A program made the translations under genes and the position numbers. Positions 9,201 to 17,169 of a stretch of DNA of 32,390 nt are shown in pieces (position 1 is the first letter of the stretch; the number at the start of each line of letters is the position of its first letter). Below the pieces are notes generated by a model. It did not search any database, was not told the origin of the DNA, and saw only the letters and a program-made list of their open reading frames with translations. The stretch is from assembly GCA_023251455.1 (NCBI GenBank), contig JAHEYT010000073.1:1-32390 (forward strand), read 5' to 3'. The DNA comes from Bacteroidota bacterium. GTDB taxonomy: Bacteria > Bacteroidota > Bacteroidia > Bacteroidales > Prolixibacteraceae.

Positions 9201-10220
9201 AGGAATATTTTCAACTGCCCGGCGAAACCTCTCACGGCTTTCATGCATTTGCCTGAGCATAATCCGTTCTGCGGTCTGATCCCTGAATATCAGTACCACA
9301 CCTATTATATTTCCATCGTCATCCCGAATAGGAGCCCCACTATCTGCAATCGGGATTTCTACTCCTTCTTTGGAAATCAGCAGAGTATGATTGGCCAGAC
9401 CAACAATAATTCCCTCCTTCAATATACGGGGAACGGGGCAATCAACTTTGAGTCTTGAGTCTTCATTGATGATACTAAATACCTGTTCAATAGAACAGCC
9501 AATTGCATCGGTTTCTTTCCATCCAGTCAGTTGTTCAGCCAAAGGATTCATAAACTTAATCTTTCCTAAACGATCAGTGGTTATGACTGCATCACCTATG
9601 CTATGCAAAGTTGTTCTGTATAATGTTTCGCTTTCCCGTATTTCCTTTTCTGCCAGAAATCTTTTTTTGTCAGTTGCCAATAATAATCCCATGAGTAAAG
9701 TGCCAACAGGTAACACCAGCATGACTGGAATCCAGATTTTCCCGACAACCTGCAATCCGGTTGGCCATGGTAATAATAATTGGCAAATCAGCATGAGCAG
9801 ATGAGCGATAATGCCCATTCCCCAAAGTGTATGTATTTTTAATAATTCGGGCTTATTCTGATGCAGATTACGAAAGGCTAATCCAACCAACGCAGAAGTA
9901 ATAATAGTTGCCGTTCCTGCCCAAATACCTGCTCCTCCCAGATAAATACGGTATAATCCCGCTATTAGTACAGAAATGATTCCCGTAATTCCACCGCCAA
10001 ACAATCCGGATAATGTCAGCACAATAGATCGGCCGTCGTATATAACTCCGGCATTATAATGGATTGACATTTTCATGGCGGCTACAGCGATTGTTCCAAA
10101 CAATATACCGCCGACTATTTTGCAACTCAAAGAATCTGATTTGCAAAATCGGGTTAGCAATCCGTAAAGGACGGACAAGGCGATAAGTAGGGATGAATTT
10201 TGGATTAAGTCGTTAAGCAT
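6273..10220 (-). CDS. Multi-PAS sensor histidine kinase with 5TMR-LYT-like membrane domain
   Basis: Membrane sensor kinase of 1315 residues. Residues ~1-190 hold five to six membrane segments with the 5TMR-LYT pattern (VYDGRS-like YDGRSIVLTLSGLFGGGITGIISVLIAGLYRI). Seven PAS/PAC modules follow, each ending in a D.T/SE...A-type boundary (DQTAER, DYTKSK, DISERK, DFTDRN, DITESR, DITEKK twice). The HisKA domain has the phosphoacceptor His at about 1098 in SHEIRTPLNAILGFSDML. The ATPase domain shows the N box (LSNLLNNSIKFTH), DTGIGIEQ, FERFRQ and GAGLGLAI. No receiver domain is fused and no response-regulator gene is in the window, so its partner is unknown. Transcribed against the transfer and mob genes, which suggests it is cargo. 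Confidence 0.92.
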   Translation of the reverse strand: MLNDLIQNSSLLIALSVLYGLLTRFCKSDSLSCKIVGGILFGTIAVAAMKMSIHYNAGVIYDGRSIVLTLSGLFGGGITGIISVLIAGLYRIYLGGAGIWAGTATIITSALVGLAFRNLHQNKPELLKIHTLWGMGIIAHLLMLICQLLLPWPTGLQVVGKIWIPVMLVLPVGTLLMGLLLATDKKRFLAEKEIRESETLYRTTLHSIGDAVITTDRLGKIKFMNPLAEQLTGWKETDAIGCSIEQVFSIINEDSRLKVDCPVPRILKEGIIVGLANHTLLISKEGVEIPIADSGAPIRDDDGNIIGVVLIFRDQTAERIMLRQMHESRERFRRAVENIPDIVVIYDRDLKIQYANEAMTQISQRPVSDFIGFTDSEIWDREVIKDYLPVLTDALRTGEARKFKLLIPIPNIGERYLNITCIPLTDENGFVWEIMTIANDYTKSKLAEDELIKRERLFHALADNSPVGIFRTRPDGYTTYVNPKWMELSGLSFEEALGDGWLKAVLPEDIEQLHRGWDTATKHFTKSVAEYRFLRSDGSIVWVTGAAVPELNAKGQLIGYIGTLTDISERKIAEKALRQSEENFRRSMDESPLGMRIVSSSGQTFYVNQALLSMYGFSNLEEFLSTPIEKRYNSESLKQQQRRKEKRKNGEYVEPEYEIDIIRSDKQIRHIHVLRKIINWDGTPQFQIIYQDFTDRNNAQQALKKSEKSLKESQKIAQMGDWEFDVIKNESIWSENCYRLFGLKPFEIVPNYEDFRSRIHPDDLHLVDRGYTRIMSCKKPIDMKVRIILPDGQIKWILNKIIPEFENGELIKLRGVNLDITESRNTLEALQKSEKGYKNLFENHAAVKLLVDPQSGDIVDANYAAESFFGYSRKQLRKMNIQQIVLLSEDEFNKELAIGQNSKNKQTEYQHQMADGSVRYMEVFTSKIEFKDKEYFHSIIHDITEKKKAEDLLQLLSRSTDQSPASIVITDPHGIVQYVNPKFTETTGYNAEEAIGKQPNILKSGEHSNEFYENLWKTILSGKEWRGEFHNRRKNAELYWESAVISSIIDKKGNITHFVEAKEDITEKKRIIADLKMSKEKAEESDRLKSAFLANMSHEIRTPLNAILGFSDMLTEDSELSQEDKEEYSSIINRNADNLLHIIDDILDISKLETGQVKIIKKTLDPLQTLNELFIQYQRKIAETEKENIALRLRIPDFMISIKTDKVRLNQILSNLLNNSIKFTHLGEIEFGIMEITEQRITFFVSDTGIGIEQDIQSTIFERFRQANDSMTRLYGGAGLGLAIVKNLIELMDGEISLESEIGKGTTFKFWLPLN

Positions 10221-10227
10221 TTAAATT

Positions 10228-10232
10228 CCTCC
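10228..10232 (-). promoter_or_regulatory. Shine-Dalgarno site of the sensor-kinase gene
   Basis: GGAGG on the minus strand lies 7 nt before the ATG at 10220. Most genes here lack such a site, as is usual in Bacteroidota; this one supports the chosen start. Confidence 0.6.
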
Positions 10233-10580
10233 AGTTAGGAAGCGTTAGTTGGTTTTGGTTTGGAAAGCTATTAAAAATAACTGGGAATCGAAAGATGATC
10301 TTCAAGTATTATGACATCTTCGAAAAGTACAAGGTATAAAAATGACGTGGTTATAAAAGTGATATTGTACTTCTCAGGTCAATCAATAATTCAATATGGC
10401 ACAAAATGGATTGTCCAATCGATGAATAGGGTAGGGAAAAGAATGCCAAATTGCATCATTACTATTGGTTTTCTATTATTTCAAAAATATTTTTCAATTC
10501 ATACTAATTAGTTGATATTGAGTTGTTTTGAGTTTTGTGTTGTCGAAGGTAAATTCTATCTTGGGTAGATAAACTGATAA
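10233..10580. other. Intergenic stretch between the kinase and mob genes without a supported gene
   Basis: AT-rich region that should contain the kinase promoter on the minus strand. A 66-codon open frame on the plus strand (10311-10511) has no recognisable domain or start signal and is not called. No strong hairpin was found before 10581. Confidence 0.5.
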
Positions 10581-10689
10581 TCAAAGAGGGGAATGCAAGA
10601 TGTGTTTTTGTATGCACAAAAACCTTTTCACCTTGTCTGGCAGGAGCCAACCCACATTCCCCTCAACGATGAATGATTCCCCTCTTTGA
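10581..10689 (+). other. Candidate origin of transfer (oriT) upstream of mobA
   Basis: A perfect 14-bp inverted repeat (TCAAAGAGGGGAAT at 10581-10594; its complement at 10676-10689) encloses a second perfect hairpin (GTTTTTGT 10604-10611, loop ATGC, ACAAAAAC 10616-10623) and a third partial copy of the arm, ATTCCCCTC, at 10656-10664. Nested repeats just upstream of the relaxase accessory gene are the usual place and form of an oriT in mobilizable elements. The nick site cannot be assigned: I see no clear match to a known nic core. The repeats could instead be operators for MobA, whose gene starts 31 nt downstream. Confidence 0.6.
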
Positions 10690-10719
10690 ACCGTTGAAAA
10701 CAGGAACAGAAAACAAACC

Positions 10720-11088
10720 ATGCGACCCAAATTGCCAGATACCGATAAGCGAAATGCCAAGCTCATCATCCGGGTTTCCCGGGATGAGAAGCTCAGGTTG
10801 CAAAGCCTAACCAAGAAGGGAAAATATGGTTGCATGAGTGACCTGATCCGATCCAAAGTTTTTAATGAGTCAAACCGAAAAGTCATTTCGCTGGACGAGG
10901 AAGCCAACGCCCAGCTAAAAAGCCTGGATTTTGAGCTAAACAAAATTGGGGTCAACCTGAACCAACTTTCTAAGCGAATGAATTCTTTTGCTGGTTACAA
11001 TGTTGGGGACAATGACCGGCAATTACTCCGTCAGGCTTTTGATATGATGCGAAACTGCCTGATACTACTTCAGAAATTGCTGCACTAA
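10720..11088 (+). CDS. mobA: Relaxosome accessory protein MobA (MobC-family, ribbon-helix-helix type)
   Basis: 122-residue protein. The first ~60 residues (RNAKLIIRVSRDEKLRLQSLTKKGKYGCMSDLIRSKVF) have the strand-helix-helix pattern of ribbon-helix-helix DNA binders. The C-terminal half carries the MobC-family signature ELNKIGVNLNQLSKRMNS. Such proteins bind oriT, help open the DNA and guide the relaxase. The gene lies between the candidate oriT and the relaxase gene (35-nt gap), as in Bacteroides mobilization regions. Naming differs in the literature: Bacteroidota elements call this MobA, while Pfam calls the family MobC. Confidence 0.85.
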   Translation: MRPKLPDTDKRNAKLIIRVSRDEKLRLQSLTKKGKYGCMSDLIRSKVFNESNRKVISLDEEANAQLKSLDFELNKIGVNLNQLSKRMNSFAGYNVGDNDRQLLRQAFDMMRNCLILLQKLLH

Positions 11089-11123
11089 TTTACCTGTTCC
11101 GGCCAATATCAAAGTACAAATCA

Positions 11124-12041
11124 ATGGTCATCAAAATTCATCAGGCATGTAGTACGCAAAATGCTTTGTTTTACAATGAGAGGAAGGTCGTTCAGCACAA
11201 AGCTACTTTTTACCACAGCCGGAATACTCCGGAAATCAATCCTTTCCTGGGAGATAAGAATGCCCGTCACCGGATTTTCAAAGAGATTGAAGATCACAAC
11301 ACTCGGGTACAAAAGAAAGGACTGCATATATCGGTAAATCCAACAGTCGGTGATTTGGTTCGTTTGGGTGATGCAGGGATCAGAACAGAGATTGACAACC
11401 TGATGGTACATTTAGGCTATGGCAACCAGCCTTATCTGGTATATAAACATGCCGATTTGGAGCGGGTGCATTTTCATATTGTTTCGACGAGGATTGATTG
11501 TGAAACCGGGAAAAAGATCAAAGACAATTACGAAAAAGAAAAAACACAGCGGTTTATCAAAGGACTGGAAGAAAAGTATCAGTTAACGAAAGATGATAAT
11601 CCGGAGAAACTAAACTTCCGTTTTTCAAATTCAAGCAAAGACCTGAAACAAAATCTGGAGAATCTTTTTGGGCAATTGAACCGGATGGATTTTATCACTT
11701 CCAAAGAAATGTATGATCAGGCATTGGGGTTATTTCAGGTGGAGGTTCGAAAAGCAGGGAGGGGTCATCTGGTTTTTGTGACTGATGAGAACGGAAATCC
11801 GATACGGCATCCGGTTAAGATATCGGATTTTCAGGATCGACCGAAGTTTTATTTGTCTGAGCAGCAGACTTTAGGTCAACATTTCGAAAAGCTGCCTCAT
11901 TTTGAACCAACAGGGCAGAGTATTGGAGTTTTGAAATCGTTGGTATTGAAAGAATTGATCAGACAAGTAGGAAGCCATCAACAAAAAAAAGAACAGAGAT
12001 TGCGGTTGCAGAAGAAAAAAGAGAAAAAGTACAGACCATAA
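11124..12041 (+). CDS. mobB: Relaxase / mobilization nuclease (MobB, MOBP-like)
   Basis: DNA strand transferase that nicks oriT and stays bound to the 5' end of the transferred strand. 305 residues, normal for Bacteroidota relaxases of this type. The metal-binding histidine motif is clear: H109 followed by H116 and H118 in HADLERVHFHIVSTRID. The N-terminal region offers candidate catalytic tyrosines (Y17 in ALFYNERK, Y30 in TFYHSRN); which is catalytic cannot be settled by eye. The block GLHISVNPTVGD is the second conserved relaxase motif. The C-terminus is very basic, with Lys/Gln/Arg-rich helices. It forms a mob operon with mobA. Confidence 0.9.
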   Translation: MVIKIHQACSTQNALFYNERKVVQHKATFYHSRNTPEINPFLGDKNARHRIFKEIEDHNTRVQKKGLHISVNPTVGDLVRLGDAGIRTEIDNLMVHLGYGNQPYLVYKHADLERVHFHIVSTRIDCETGKKIKDNYEKEKTQRFIKGLEEKYQLTKDDNPEKLNFRFSNSSKDLKQNLENLFGQLNRMDFITSKEMYDQALGLFQVEVRKAGRGHLVFVTDENGNPIRHPVKISDFQDRPKFYLSEQQTLGQHFEKLPHFEPTGQSIGVLKSLVLKELIRQVGSHQQKKEQRLRLQKKKEKKYRP

Positions 12042-12049
12042 CCGATAGT

Positions 12050-12066
12050 CTCATGATTATCATGAG
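12050..12066. repeat. 17-bp palindrome after mobB
   Basis: CTCATGAT-T-ATCATGAG is a perfect 8-bp inverted repeat with a one-base centre, 8 nt past the mobB stop and 134 nt before hsdM. It has no T-run and such a tight centre that it suits a protein-binding site better than a terminator. It may control the R-M locus or mark the cargo boundary. Confidence 0.5.
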
Positions 12067-12117
12067 TTATTTAAATGTTACTATTGACTCAGTTTTGTTT
12101 AGCTAAATTATGTTATG

Positions 12118-12151
12118 TTTAAATGCTTTTAAATATTGTTTTTCTATCTTT
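12118..12151 (+). promoter_or_regulatory. Probable Bacteroidota promoter for hsdM
   Basis: TATCTTTG at 12144-12151 is an exact match to the Bacteroidota -7 box TAnnTTTG. A near match to the -33 TTTG box (TTTA, 12118-12121) lies at about the right distance. The implied leader to the hsdM start is roughly 40 nt. Confidence 0.5.
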
Positions 12152-12199
12152 GGGTTCGATATTAAAAGTTCGAAAATTTAGAAATTGTAACACTGGAAA

Positions 12200-14401
12200 A
12201 TGAGCAATAAAGCCCACAATAAATTAGTAAGTTTCATCTGGAGTATTGCCGATGATGTTTTAAGAGATGTTTTTGTCAGAGGTAAATACCGGGATATTAT
12301 TCTACCATTTACCGTTCTCCGTCGACTGGATGTATTACTTGAAGAAACCAAAGAAAAGGTACTCGAAACCAATGCTTTTTTAGAGAAGGAAGAAATTGAC
12401 AACAAATCGGCACTGAAAGATTTCTCAGGTTATCCGTTCTATAATGCTTCACGTTTCACGATGGGAAAAAACTGTGAAGAAAACGCGAAATTCAAGTATG
12501 TTTCTTTAACATCAGATCCTGACCGAATTGATACCAACCTTTTGGAATATCTCGATGGTTTTAGCGAAAACGTTCAGGAAATAATCAGTAAGTTTAAAAT
12601 CAGGAACCAGCTGGAGACCATGCAGGAAGCTGGTATTACATTTAGCCTGATTGAAAAACTGGTATCCAACGAGATAAACCTGAGTCCGCATGAGGTAGTA
12701 AATTCAAAGGGTGAGATACTTCCGGCCCTGAGCAATTTAGGAATGGGGTATGTTTTTGAGGAGTTGATTCGGAAGTTCAACGAAGAGAACAACGAAGAAG
12801 CCGGAGAACATTTTACTCCACGCGAAATTATCAAGTTGATGACTCACATCGTTTTTGAACCGCTGAAAGGCAAATTCCCTGACGGAGCCCGTTTCACTGT
12901 TTACGACCCTGCTTGCGGTAGTGGTGGAATGTTAACCGAATCGGAAGGATTTGCTTTGCGCATTACCAATAACAAATGCAAATTTCAGTTACACGGTCAG
13001 GAAGTAAATCCGGAAACGTATGCTATTTGTACTTCCGACATGCTTATTAAAGGTGAGGAAACCAGCAACATTGCCTATGGATCAACCCTTTCGAAAGATG
13101 GTTTTCGCGGACAGGAGTTCGATTTTATGCTCTCGAATCCACCTTACGGAAAATCGTGGGTAAACGATATGGACGCCATTGTGGCTGATAAAAAAGAAAT
13201 TATTGATCCGCGTTTCACCGTTGGAGTTCCCCGCAGCAGCGATGGTCAGTTGCTTTTTCTGGCCAATATGGTGTCGAAAATGAAAAAGAACAGCAAGCTT
13301 GGCTCTCGTATCGCTTCGGTTCACAATGGCTCTGCACTTTTTACAGGTGATGCCGGTGGTGGCGAAAGTAATATCCGGAAATGGATCATCGAAAACGACT
13401 GGCTCGAATGCATCATTGGTTTGCCAAAGAACATGTTCTACAATACAGGTATTTCAACCTATATTTTCTTTCTGAACAACCGGAAAGGAGACGAGCGAAA
13501 GGGGAAAGTTCAGTTGATTGATGCCAGCGAAATCTATACCAAAATGCGCAAGTCGTTGGGTGCCAAATCGCACGAATTAACGAAAGCACAAATTGATGAG
13601 ATCACTGCCATTTACCTTGATTTTAAAGAAACGGAACAATCGAAAATATTCAGCAATTCCGATTTTGGATACCAGAAGATAACCGTTGAACGTCCTTTGC
13701 GTTTGTCTGCAAAATTTTCGGTTGAAGCCATCGAAAGCCTCCGTTTTGTCGATGGACTGCGAGATGAAATGGAATACATCTATCAAACCTATGGCGATAC
13801 CGTTTACACAAACCTTGACTCACACGAAAAGGCAATTTTGAAGCATTTCGAAAAGGAAGAATTAAAGCTCACAACCGCTCAAAAGAATAAGCTTTTCGAT
13901 ACCAAAACATGGCTAACGCAGCGCTCAGTGCTGGAAACGGCGCAAATACTCATGAACGAGATCGGCACGGGACAAAGTGATAACTTCAACACATTTACTG
14001 TTACACTTGATAAGGTTATTAAAAAGCTGAACCTTAAGCTCGATAATTCAGCCAAAAAGCAAATCATTGCGGCCATAAGCTGGAAAAACGAAGAGGCTGA
14101 AAAGGTGATGAAAAAGAAAGAAAAGAACGGAACGATTAGTTATGAATCAGACGCAGAATTGCGCGACAACGAAAATGTGCCATTGCTCGAAAATATTGAT
14201 TCTTACTTTAATCGGGAGGTTCTGCCACATGTTCCGGATGCCTGGATTGATTACGATAAAACTACCATTGGCTACGAAATATCATTTACAAAATATTTCT
14301 ACAAATACCAGCCCTTGCGCGGATTAGAAGCTATTACAAAAGAGTTATTACAGGCTGAGAAAGAGAGTGATGGTTTATTACTTGCAATTATTAACGGATA
14401 A
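12200..14401 (+). CDS. hsdM: Type I restriction-modification methyltransferase subunit HsdM
   Basis: N6-adenine methyltransferase that protects host DNA and forms the core of the type I complex with HsdS. 733 residues. The N-terminal HsdM helical domain is at about 1-150 (VSFIWSIADDVLRDVFVRGKYRDIILPFTVLRRLDVLLEE). SAM-binding motif I is YDPACGSGGML at about 235-245, preceded by EHFTPREIIKLM; catalytic motif IV NPPYGKSW is at about 313-320. A ~250-residue C-terminal extension rich in helices makes it longer than the ~500-residue textbook HsdM, but long forms are known. Start: ATG 48 nt after a good promoter. The next gene begins 3 nt after the stop. Confidence 0.95.
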   Translation: MSNKAHNKLVSFIWSIADDVLRDVFVRGKYRDIILPFTVLRRLDVLLEETKEKVLETNAFLEKEEIDNKSALKDFSGYPFYNASRFTMGKNCEENAKFKYVSLTSDPDRIDTNLLEYLDGFSENVQEIISKFKIRNQLETMQEAGITFSLIEKLVSNEINLSPHEVVNSKGEILPALSNLGMGYVFEELIRKFNEENNEEAGEHFTPREIIKLMTHIVFEPLKGKFPDGARFTVYDPACGSGGMLTESEGFALRITNNKCKFQLHGQEVNPETYAICTSDMLIKGEETSNIAYGSTLSKDGFRGQEFDFMLSNPPYGKSWVNDMDAIVADKKEIIDPRFTVGVPRSSDGQLLFLANMVSKMKKNSKLGSRIASVHNGSALFTGDAGGGESNIRKWIIENDWLECIIGLPKNMFYNTGISTYIFFLNNRKGDERKGKVQLIDASEIYTKMRKSLGAKSHELTKAQIDEITAIYLDFKETEQSKIFSNSDFGYQKITVERPLRLSAKFSVEAIESLRFVDGLRDEMEYIYQTYGDTVYTNLDSHEKAILKHFEKEELKLTTAQKNKLFDTKTWLTQRSVLETAQILMNEIGTGQSDNFNTFTVTLDKVIKKLNLKLDNSAKKQIIAAISWKNEEAEKVMKKKEKNGTISYESDAELRDNENVPLLENIDSYFNREVLPHVPDAWIDYDKTTIGYEISFTKYFYKYQPLRGLEAITKELLQAEKESDGLLLAIING

Positions 14402-14404
14402 AAA

Positions 14405-15546
14405 ATGGATTTTGAATCAATTCAAGCCTTTTTGCAAAAGGCAGTTATTCCTAAAATAAAACGTCAGCCTAAAACCTTCATGGTATTGCGGGGCAACCTC
14501 ATTACGAAAACGTATTATCCAATATGTATTCTTTTTATTTCGACACCAGAGAGGAACACAGATTAGGCGATCTCTTTATTTCAACACTTATACAAATGCT
14601 ACAAGAGACAGAGGTTGGGAAGCAGAAGAATTTTGCCTTTGCTAACGACCTCTCCACTAAAACTGAATTTCCTACAAAAAAAGGAGGTAGAATTGATTTG
14701 TTGTTAACCGACGATCTGAATAGCATAATTATCGAAAACAAGGTTTACCATACTCTGAATAACGATCTGGAAGATTATTGGAATACTGTAAAAGGAGCTG
14801 TTGAAAACAAAATTGGCATTGTGCTCTCGTTGTTTCCCTTAAACAACACCAGACATAGCCATTTTATAAACATTACACATCCCGTATTTTTAAAAAGGGT
14901 AATTGCAAACAGTGGGAATTATTTGTTAGAGGCGAACGATAAATACGTGGTTTTTTTAAAAGATTTAGTTCAAAATATTATCAATATGAGCACAAGCATA
15001 ATGAATAAGGCTGACTTGGAATTTTATTTTGGGAATCAAAAACGAATTAATGAAATAGCCAGTTTTAAACATCGGGTGAAAACCCATATTTTAAGTGAAG
15101 TGGAAAAGGTTCCTGCACAACTTGATGAGAAATTTGGATTGGTGCTATCTGGTAAAAGAAGTGACCGTTTGCGATATTATATTTCTTCGGTTAACAGCAA
15201 TCTGATGATTACTGTGATTGTTGAAGGTTTGTTAATGTCTGAAAACAAGACTATGCACATTGTAGTCGAGTTGGCTAAAGATGCGTTAAAAAATAAAGAG
15301 ATTTATAAAACAATCATTTTTCTGCCGGAAGAGATAAATGCCAATGTTCTTGTTCCGGATTTTTATACCAACACCAATAATGCCTGGGCTCACTTTGCTA
15401 CAAAAGTCTACCATCCCAATGAACAGGAAATAGCGCATTTAAGCCAATTCATTATAGACAAACTACAAAAAGATCATTTACTTTCCATTTACCAAAAACT
15501 GAATGAACTATTTGCCAAACGTAAAAGTAACAATGTCAGAATATAA
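14405..15546 (+). pseudogene. PD-(D/E)XK nuclease family protein inside the R-M operon, broken by a one-base deletion near its start
   Basis: Frame 14405-14482 encodes MDFESIQAFLQKAVIPKIKR..KTFM, then the reading frame breaks. The next frame continues naturally with AGQPHYENVLSNMYSFYFDT and runs to 15546. Adding one G in the run at 14482-14483 would restore a single ~380-residue protein. The catalytic core is intact: with the first residue at ATG 14524, D58 (GGRIDLLL), E71 and K73 (IIIENKV) form the PD-(D/E)XK triad of the PDDEXK_4-like family. So either the base is missing through sequencing error, or the gene is frameshifted and translated only from 14524, lacking ~40 residues. It lies 3 nt after hsdM and overlaps hsdS by 14 nt, suggesting an accessory of this R-M system. 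Confidence 0.75.
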
Positions 15547-16915
15547 AACATATCCAACATATATAGATTCCAAGATTCAATGGCTGGGAGAAATCCCAGA
15601 GCATTGGAAGGTTTTAAATGGTCAATTCATATTTAGAGTTATTAATGAACGCTCAAAAACAGGTAATGAATTGTTACTTTCAGTCTCAGAAAAGAAGGGT
15701 GTAACTCCACGTTCTGAAGCAAATGTTACGATGTTCATGGCTGAATCATACAAAGGATATAAGCTTTGTAAAAAAGGCGATTTGGTCATTAATAGTTTAT
15801 GGGCTTGGAGCAATGGATTAGGCTTCTCAGAATACCTTGGGATAGTAAGTACTGCATATAGTGTTTATAGACCAGACCATGAACAGTACGATTATAAATT
15901 CTTGAATTATCTGCTTAAAACGCAGCGATATGTTGGTCAATATCAGATCGTATCAAAAGGGATTTGGATTTCAAGATTACAGCTTTCTGATTGGTCATTT
16001 TTAAGAATACCAATTGCTTTTCCCCAGAAAAGTGAGCAAACCGCCATTGCCAATTTTTTAGACCGCAAAACAAGCGAGATAGCCTGTTTTATTGCGCTAA
16101 AAGAAAAGACCATTGCCTTGCTTAAAGAGCGAAAAACCACCATCATTAACAAATTTGTTACCAAAGGATTAGATGAGACAGTACAGATGAAAGATTCAGG
16201 CATTGAATGGTTAGGCAAAATCCCTACAAATTGGGAGGTGAAACGATTACGTTATCTGGGAAAATGCCAAAATGGAGTAAGTAATGGTGCTGATTATTTT
16301 GGTTCAGGATACCCATTTGTTAATTATGGTGATGCCTATAAGAATAGAGTTTTGCCTAATGATGTTTCAGGTTTGGCAAAAGCAACAAAAAGAGATCGGG
16401 AATTATATTCGGTAAAGTGTGGAGATGTGTTTTTTACCCGTACTTCAGAAACAATTGAAGAAATAGGTTTTGCATCAACTTGTGTAAAAACAATTGATGA
16501 TGCTTCTTTTTCAGGATTTTTAATACGATTTAGACCGATGAAAAATTGCTTAGACACTTCATTTTCAAAGTACTATTTCAGGAGTAATTTGCATCGTCCT
16601 TATTTTACCAAAGAGATGAATTTGGTTATCCGAGCCTCATTAAGTCAGGATTTATTGAAAGGTTTGCCCGTAATTCTTCCTTCTCTTTCTGAGCAAAAGT
16701 TAATTGGTGATTATTTAGATCAACAAATTGCCAAACTTGACCTATCCATTGCACAGGCTGAAAAGGAAATTTCATTGATCAAGGAATACCAACAGAATTT
16801 AATTAGTGAAGCAGTTACCGGAAAGATTGATGTAAGAGATGAGATTATAGTTGATATGCCTTTGAATCTTGCAGCTGAAGGTGAAGTTGCTTATAAGGCT
16901 ATAACTCAAAGGTAG
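15533..16915 (+). CDS. hsdS: Type I restriction-modification specificity subunit HsdS
   Basis: DNA-recognition subunit setting the target sequence of the type I complex. 460 residues from the ATG at 15533; an upstream in-frame ATG at 15503 lies inside the previous gene and is less likely. The typical tandem layout is visible: target-recognition domain 1 opens with WLGEIPEHWKV and ends in the coiled-coil conserved region (NFLDRKTSEIACFIALKEKTIALLKERKTTIINKFVTKGL). Domain 2 opens with WLGKIPTNWEV and ends with DYLDQQIAKLDLSIAQAEKEISLIKEYQQNLISEAVTGKIDVR. The two halves recognise the two parts of a bipartite site. The specificity cannot be read from sequence. Confidence 0.95.
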   Translation: MSEYKTYPTYIDSKIQWLGEIPEHWKVLNGQFIFRVINERSKTGNELLLSVSEKKGVTPRSEANVTMFMAESYKGYKLCKKGDLVINSLWAWSNGLGFSEYLGIVSTAYSVYRPDHEQYDYKFLNYLLKTQRYVGQYQIVSKGIWISRLQLSDWSFLRIPIAFPQKSEQTAIANFLDRKTSEIACFIALKEKTIALLKERKTTIINKFVTKGLDETVQMKDSGIEWLGKIPTNWEVKRLRYLGKCQNGVSNGADYFGSGYPFVNYGDAYKNRVLPNDVSGLAKATKRDRELYSVKCGDVFFTRTSETIEEIGFASTCVKTIDDASFSGFLIRFRPMKNCLDTSFSKYYFRSNLHRPYFTKEMNLVIRASLSQDLLKGLPVILPSLSEQKLIGDYLDQQIAKLDLSIAQAEKEISLIKEYQQNLISEAVTGKIDVRDEIIVDMPLNLAAEGEVAYKAITQR

Positions 16916-16925
16916 TGTAATGATG

Positions 16926-17134
16926 ATATAACCTCTAAAGGTTATATTGGTACTTTATAACCTAATAAGGTTATAATTACTGATCGTTTTAGAGTTGATA
17001 ATGAAAGTGCAATTTAATCTGAAAGGGGACATGAAACAAACTTGCACAATTCAGTTCATGATAAATGTGATAAAAGAGTTGCGAATATAACTCATATAGG
17101 TTATATTGGTGCATTATAACTTATATAGGTTATA
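16926..17134. repeat. Two pairs of AGGTTATA palindromes between hsdS and satD
   Basis: Four palindromes: ATATAACCT/AGGTTATAT (16926-16947), TTATAACCT/AGGTTATAA (16955-16976), AATATAAC/GTTATATT (17084-17107) and TATAAC/GTTATA (17115-17134). They form two similar ~50-bp units, each two palindromes separated by TTGGT-G/A-C-type sequence, and the units start 158 bp apart. The second unit ends 35 nt before the satD ATG. Most simply they are operators for a dimeric DNA-binding protein; the HTH-bearing SatD-like protein just downstream is the obvious candidate. There is no gene in 16916-17169. Confidence 0.75.
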
Positions 17135-17169
17135 CTTTGTCCTCACATGCTACAATTAAGTTTAGAGAT

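Noticed and set aside
7000..10000. Several plus-strand frames of 60-140 codons inside the kinase gene
   Set aside because: Antisense shadows of a long, well-supported coding region.
10311..10511. 66-codon plus-strand frame between the kinase and mobA
   Set aside because: No recognisable domain, no start signal, composition like the surrounding AT-rich spacer.
16926..17134. Possible CRISPR array between hsdS and satD
   Set aside because: Only four imperfect palindromes in two units, with unequal spacing and no cas genes; operators explain them better.
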